A program made the position numbers and the translations under genes. 64,000 nt of DNA from Aquilaria yunnanensis (lineage: Eukaryota > Streptophyta > Magnoliopsida > Malvales > Thymelaeaceae): positions 67,174,041 through 67,238,040 of the forward strand of contig CM077598.1 of the NCBI GenBank assembly GCA_039654915.1, written 5' to 3'. The notes beneath the pieces were generated by a model. It made no database searches. It was not told the DNA's origin and saw only the letters and a list, made by a program, of their open reading frames with translations. Of the stretch, positions 62,562 to 64,000 are shown piece after piece (positions within the stretch are counted from its first letter, which is position 1; each line of letters begins with the position of its first letter).

Positions 62562-64000
62562 CAAATTGCTTATGGAAGACAAGTTTGGGCAAAGGAAACA
62601 CTAAAGGCATTAAGGACCTAAATGTCTTAGTGTAAACCTTGAGGGGTTCATGCTTTTGACTTAACTCAAATGGAGTAATTTGGAGTTTTCCCACCTAGGA
62701 GGGGACAGCTATGGCTTGTAAAGGGGTAAAAAATTTTAGGCACATGTTTACCAATGAGTTTAAGCTAACGAAACCATGCTTACGGAAAAGTAAATGACAT
62801 AAAGCATGATTATTAAGGCTAATAAGGGTGTTTAGTGCCCTAAAGCTAATTTAAGAAGCCTAACTTGAATTTTCTTCCCCCATATTTGACCCACACAGGC
62901 ACCGCCCTCCTCCATACTTCTTCCATAGCTCCTCCATAGCCACGATACCTCCAAGATTGAAATTGAAGGCAAAATGAAGTAATTGGAAGCAAACTAGAGC
63001 TATTGATTGAGTACTTCAAGGATCAATCTTCAAATTTAGCCTACCTAATTTGGTAAGGGTTCTCTTGCTCTCATGGGTTGTTTTTTGTTTTTTCAAGAAA
63101 CCATGGAGCTAGGGCTAAGCTTGGAAGAGAGCTATGAGCTTGATGAACCAAGCTTAGTGAGGGGAGTGCACTTATTGAAGGTTTTGTGGCCTAGTGTGAA
63201 GTGCATAAAGATGGCAGTGAAATGAGGGTTTCTAGAGCCTAAAGTTAGTACTAACTAGTGTTAAAATCCCCCTAAGATGAAGCATTAGCTTGAGAATAGC
63301 TGCCATAGTGATTTATTTGTGTTTATTACATGTTTTATGGACTAACCTATGGTTTATTTTATTGCCGCATTTCATGTGTTTGTTGGTTGTGACTGGCTGC
63401 TACATTTGGTTGCTATATATGCATTGTGGTTTTGTGTTCTAGTGTATTTGGATGTAGGTTGTGATGATGGTTAGATTTCCTATTGAATCCAAGTGCTACC
63501 CTGACTAAGTTTCTCAATCAAACTTACTCCCCTCAATTTTGTCATTTCATGTCCAGTTGAAAGATCACCTTCAAACTAACCTTTGTAGTTTGAGTTTTGG
63601 ACTAAATTCTTAGGTACTTAAACTTCCATAATTTTAGTTGTGATTTGGAAAGTTTGGTAAATTTAGAAGCACATTTGGTATTTTAGTGATGGTGCTTATT
63701 GTGTTATGCAGCAGCTGTCCAGCATCCTATTCTAGAGTCCATTGTGTCTCAGGCACTCCTATAACCTGGGGTGTGTATTTAGCTCAGTTACGACCACTTT
63801 GTAGTGCATGTATGCATGTACATGTATTGTATGTAAAATGAGACAAGTATGTGAACATGTAAGTGATGCTTTGGCTATGTATGTGATGTGGTGCAAAGCT
63901 GCCCAAGTGTGAATGATAGGCTGTTTAGTTGCAAATTATGGTTTAGCCACATAAAGTTGATAGATGCAAGAGTATGTAATTCCATGTGTGTTGGATATAT

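Larger units (their letters stand above)
48336..64000 (+). repeat. H2: solo LTR-like element H containing the Cop element, runs off the window
   Basis: Starts TGCTACCACCTC at 48336 in Tat-E RNase H. It matches H1 to 48652, then resumes after the Cop insertion at 62567 and follows H1 to the window end. About 0.7 kb, with its right TSD, should lie beyond 64000. Confidence 0.8.

Overview
This is plant nuclear DNA, almost certainly from repeat-rich (pericentromere-like) chromatin of a flowering plant. Every strong signal is an LTR retrotransposon. I see polyprotein domains of the Ty3/Gypsy Tat type and of Ty1/Copia, LTRs of TG...CA form with 5-bp target-site duplications (TSDs), tRNA-type primer binding sites, polypurine tracts, and GT-AG introns. 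I find no host gene, tRNA, rRNA or CRISPR. Nearly all element proteins are broken by stops or frameshifts.

Names used below: Tat-A to Tat-F are Ty3/Gypsy elements whose LTRs mostly begin TGATAGCC and end CATCA. Cop is a Copia family with a ~1.41-kb LTR (TGTTAGTG...AACA). H and J are long (~2.4-2.5 kb) non-coding LTR-like repeats. TRG is a non-autonomous Gypsy element with gag but no working pol. The aORF is an extra gene lying antisense between pol and the 3' LTR of the Tat elements.

Left part. 1-5306 is the 3' end of Tat-A (aORF on -, 3' LTR 2968-5306), with a Cop solo LTR in its LTR. 5307-6533 is AT-rich DNA without genes. 6534-15424 is Tat-B (-): 5' LTR, gag, protease, RT, RNase H, second RNase H, integrase and the last aORF exon, with a Cop solo LTR in pol. 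16747-27654 is Tat-C (-): 3' LTR, then the aORF on +, with a J copy inside one exon and Cop solo LTRs in its LTR, in J and after the aORF. 27655-29149 is a truncated H, and 29150-30970 is the LTR end of Tat-D (-) carrying a nested Tat solo LTR.

Right part. J fragments (30971-32342) were entered by Tat-E (+, 32343 onward). Tat-E was then hit by J (in its 5' LTR), by a Cop solo LTR (in gag), which itself contains the complete 5.74-kb TRG element (36804-42545), by H1 (in protease) and by H2 (in RNase H). H2 contains a nearly complete Cop element (48653-62561, -), and that element contains Tat-F (54714-61868, +). The nest is at least five layers deep. H2 and Tat-E run past the right edge.

The two most interesting systems are the Tat aORF and TRG. 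The aORF has four exons with conserved intron positions, in-frame exon joins in the best copy, and a TATA-type promoter of its own near the 3' LTR. TRG carries an intact 660-codon second ORF in which a catalytically dead scrap of reverse transcriptase is still recognisable.
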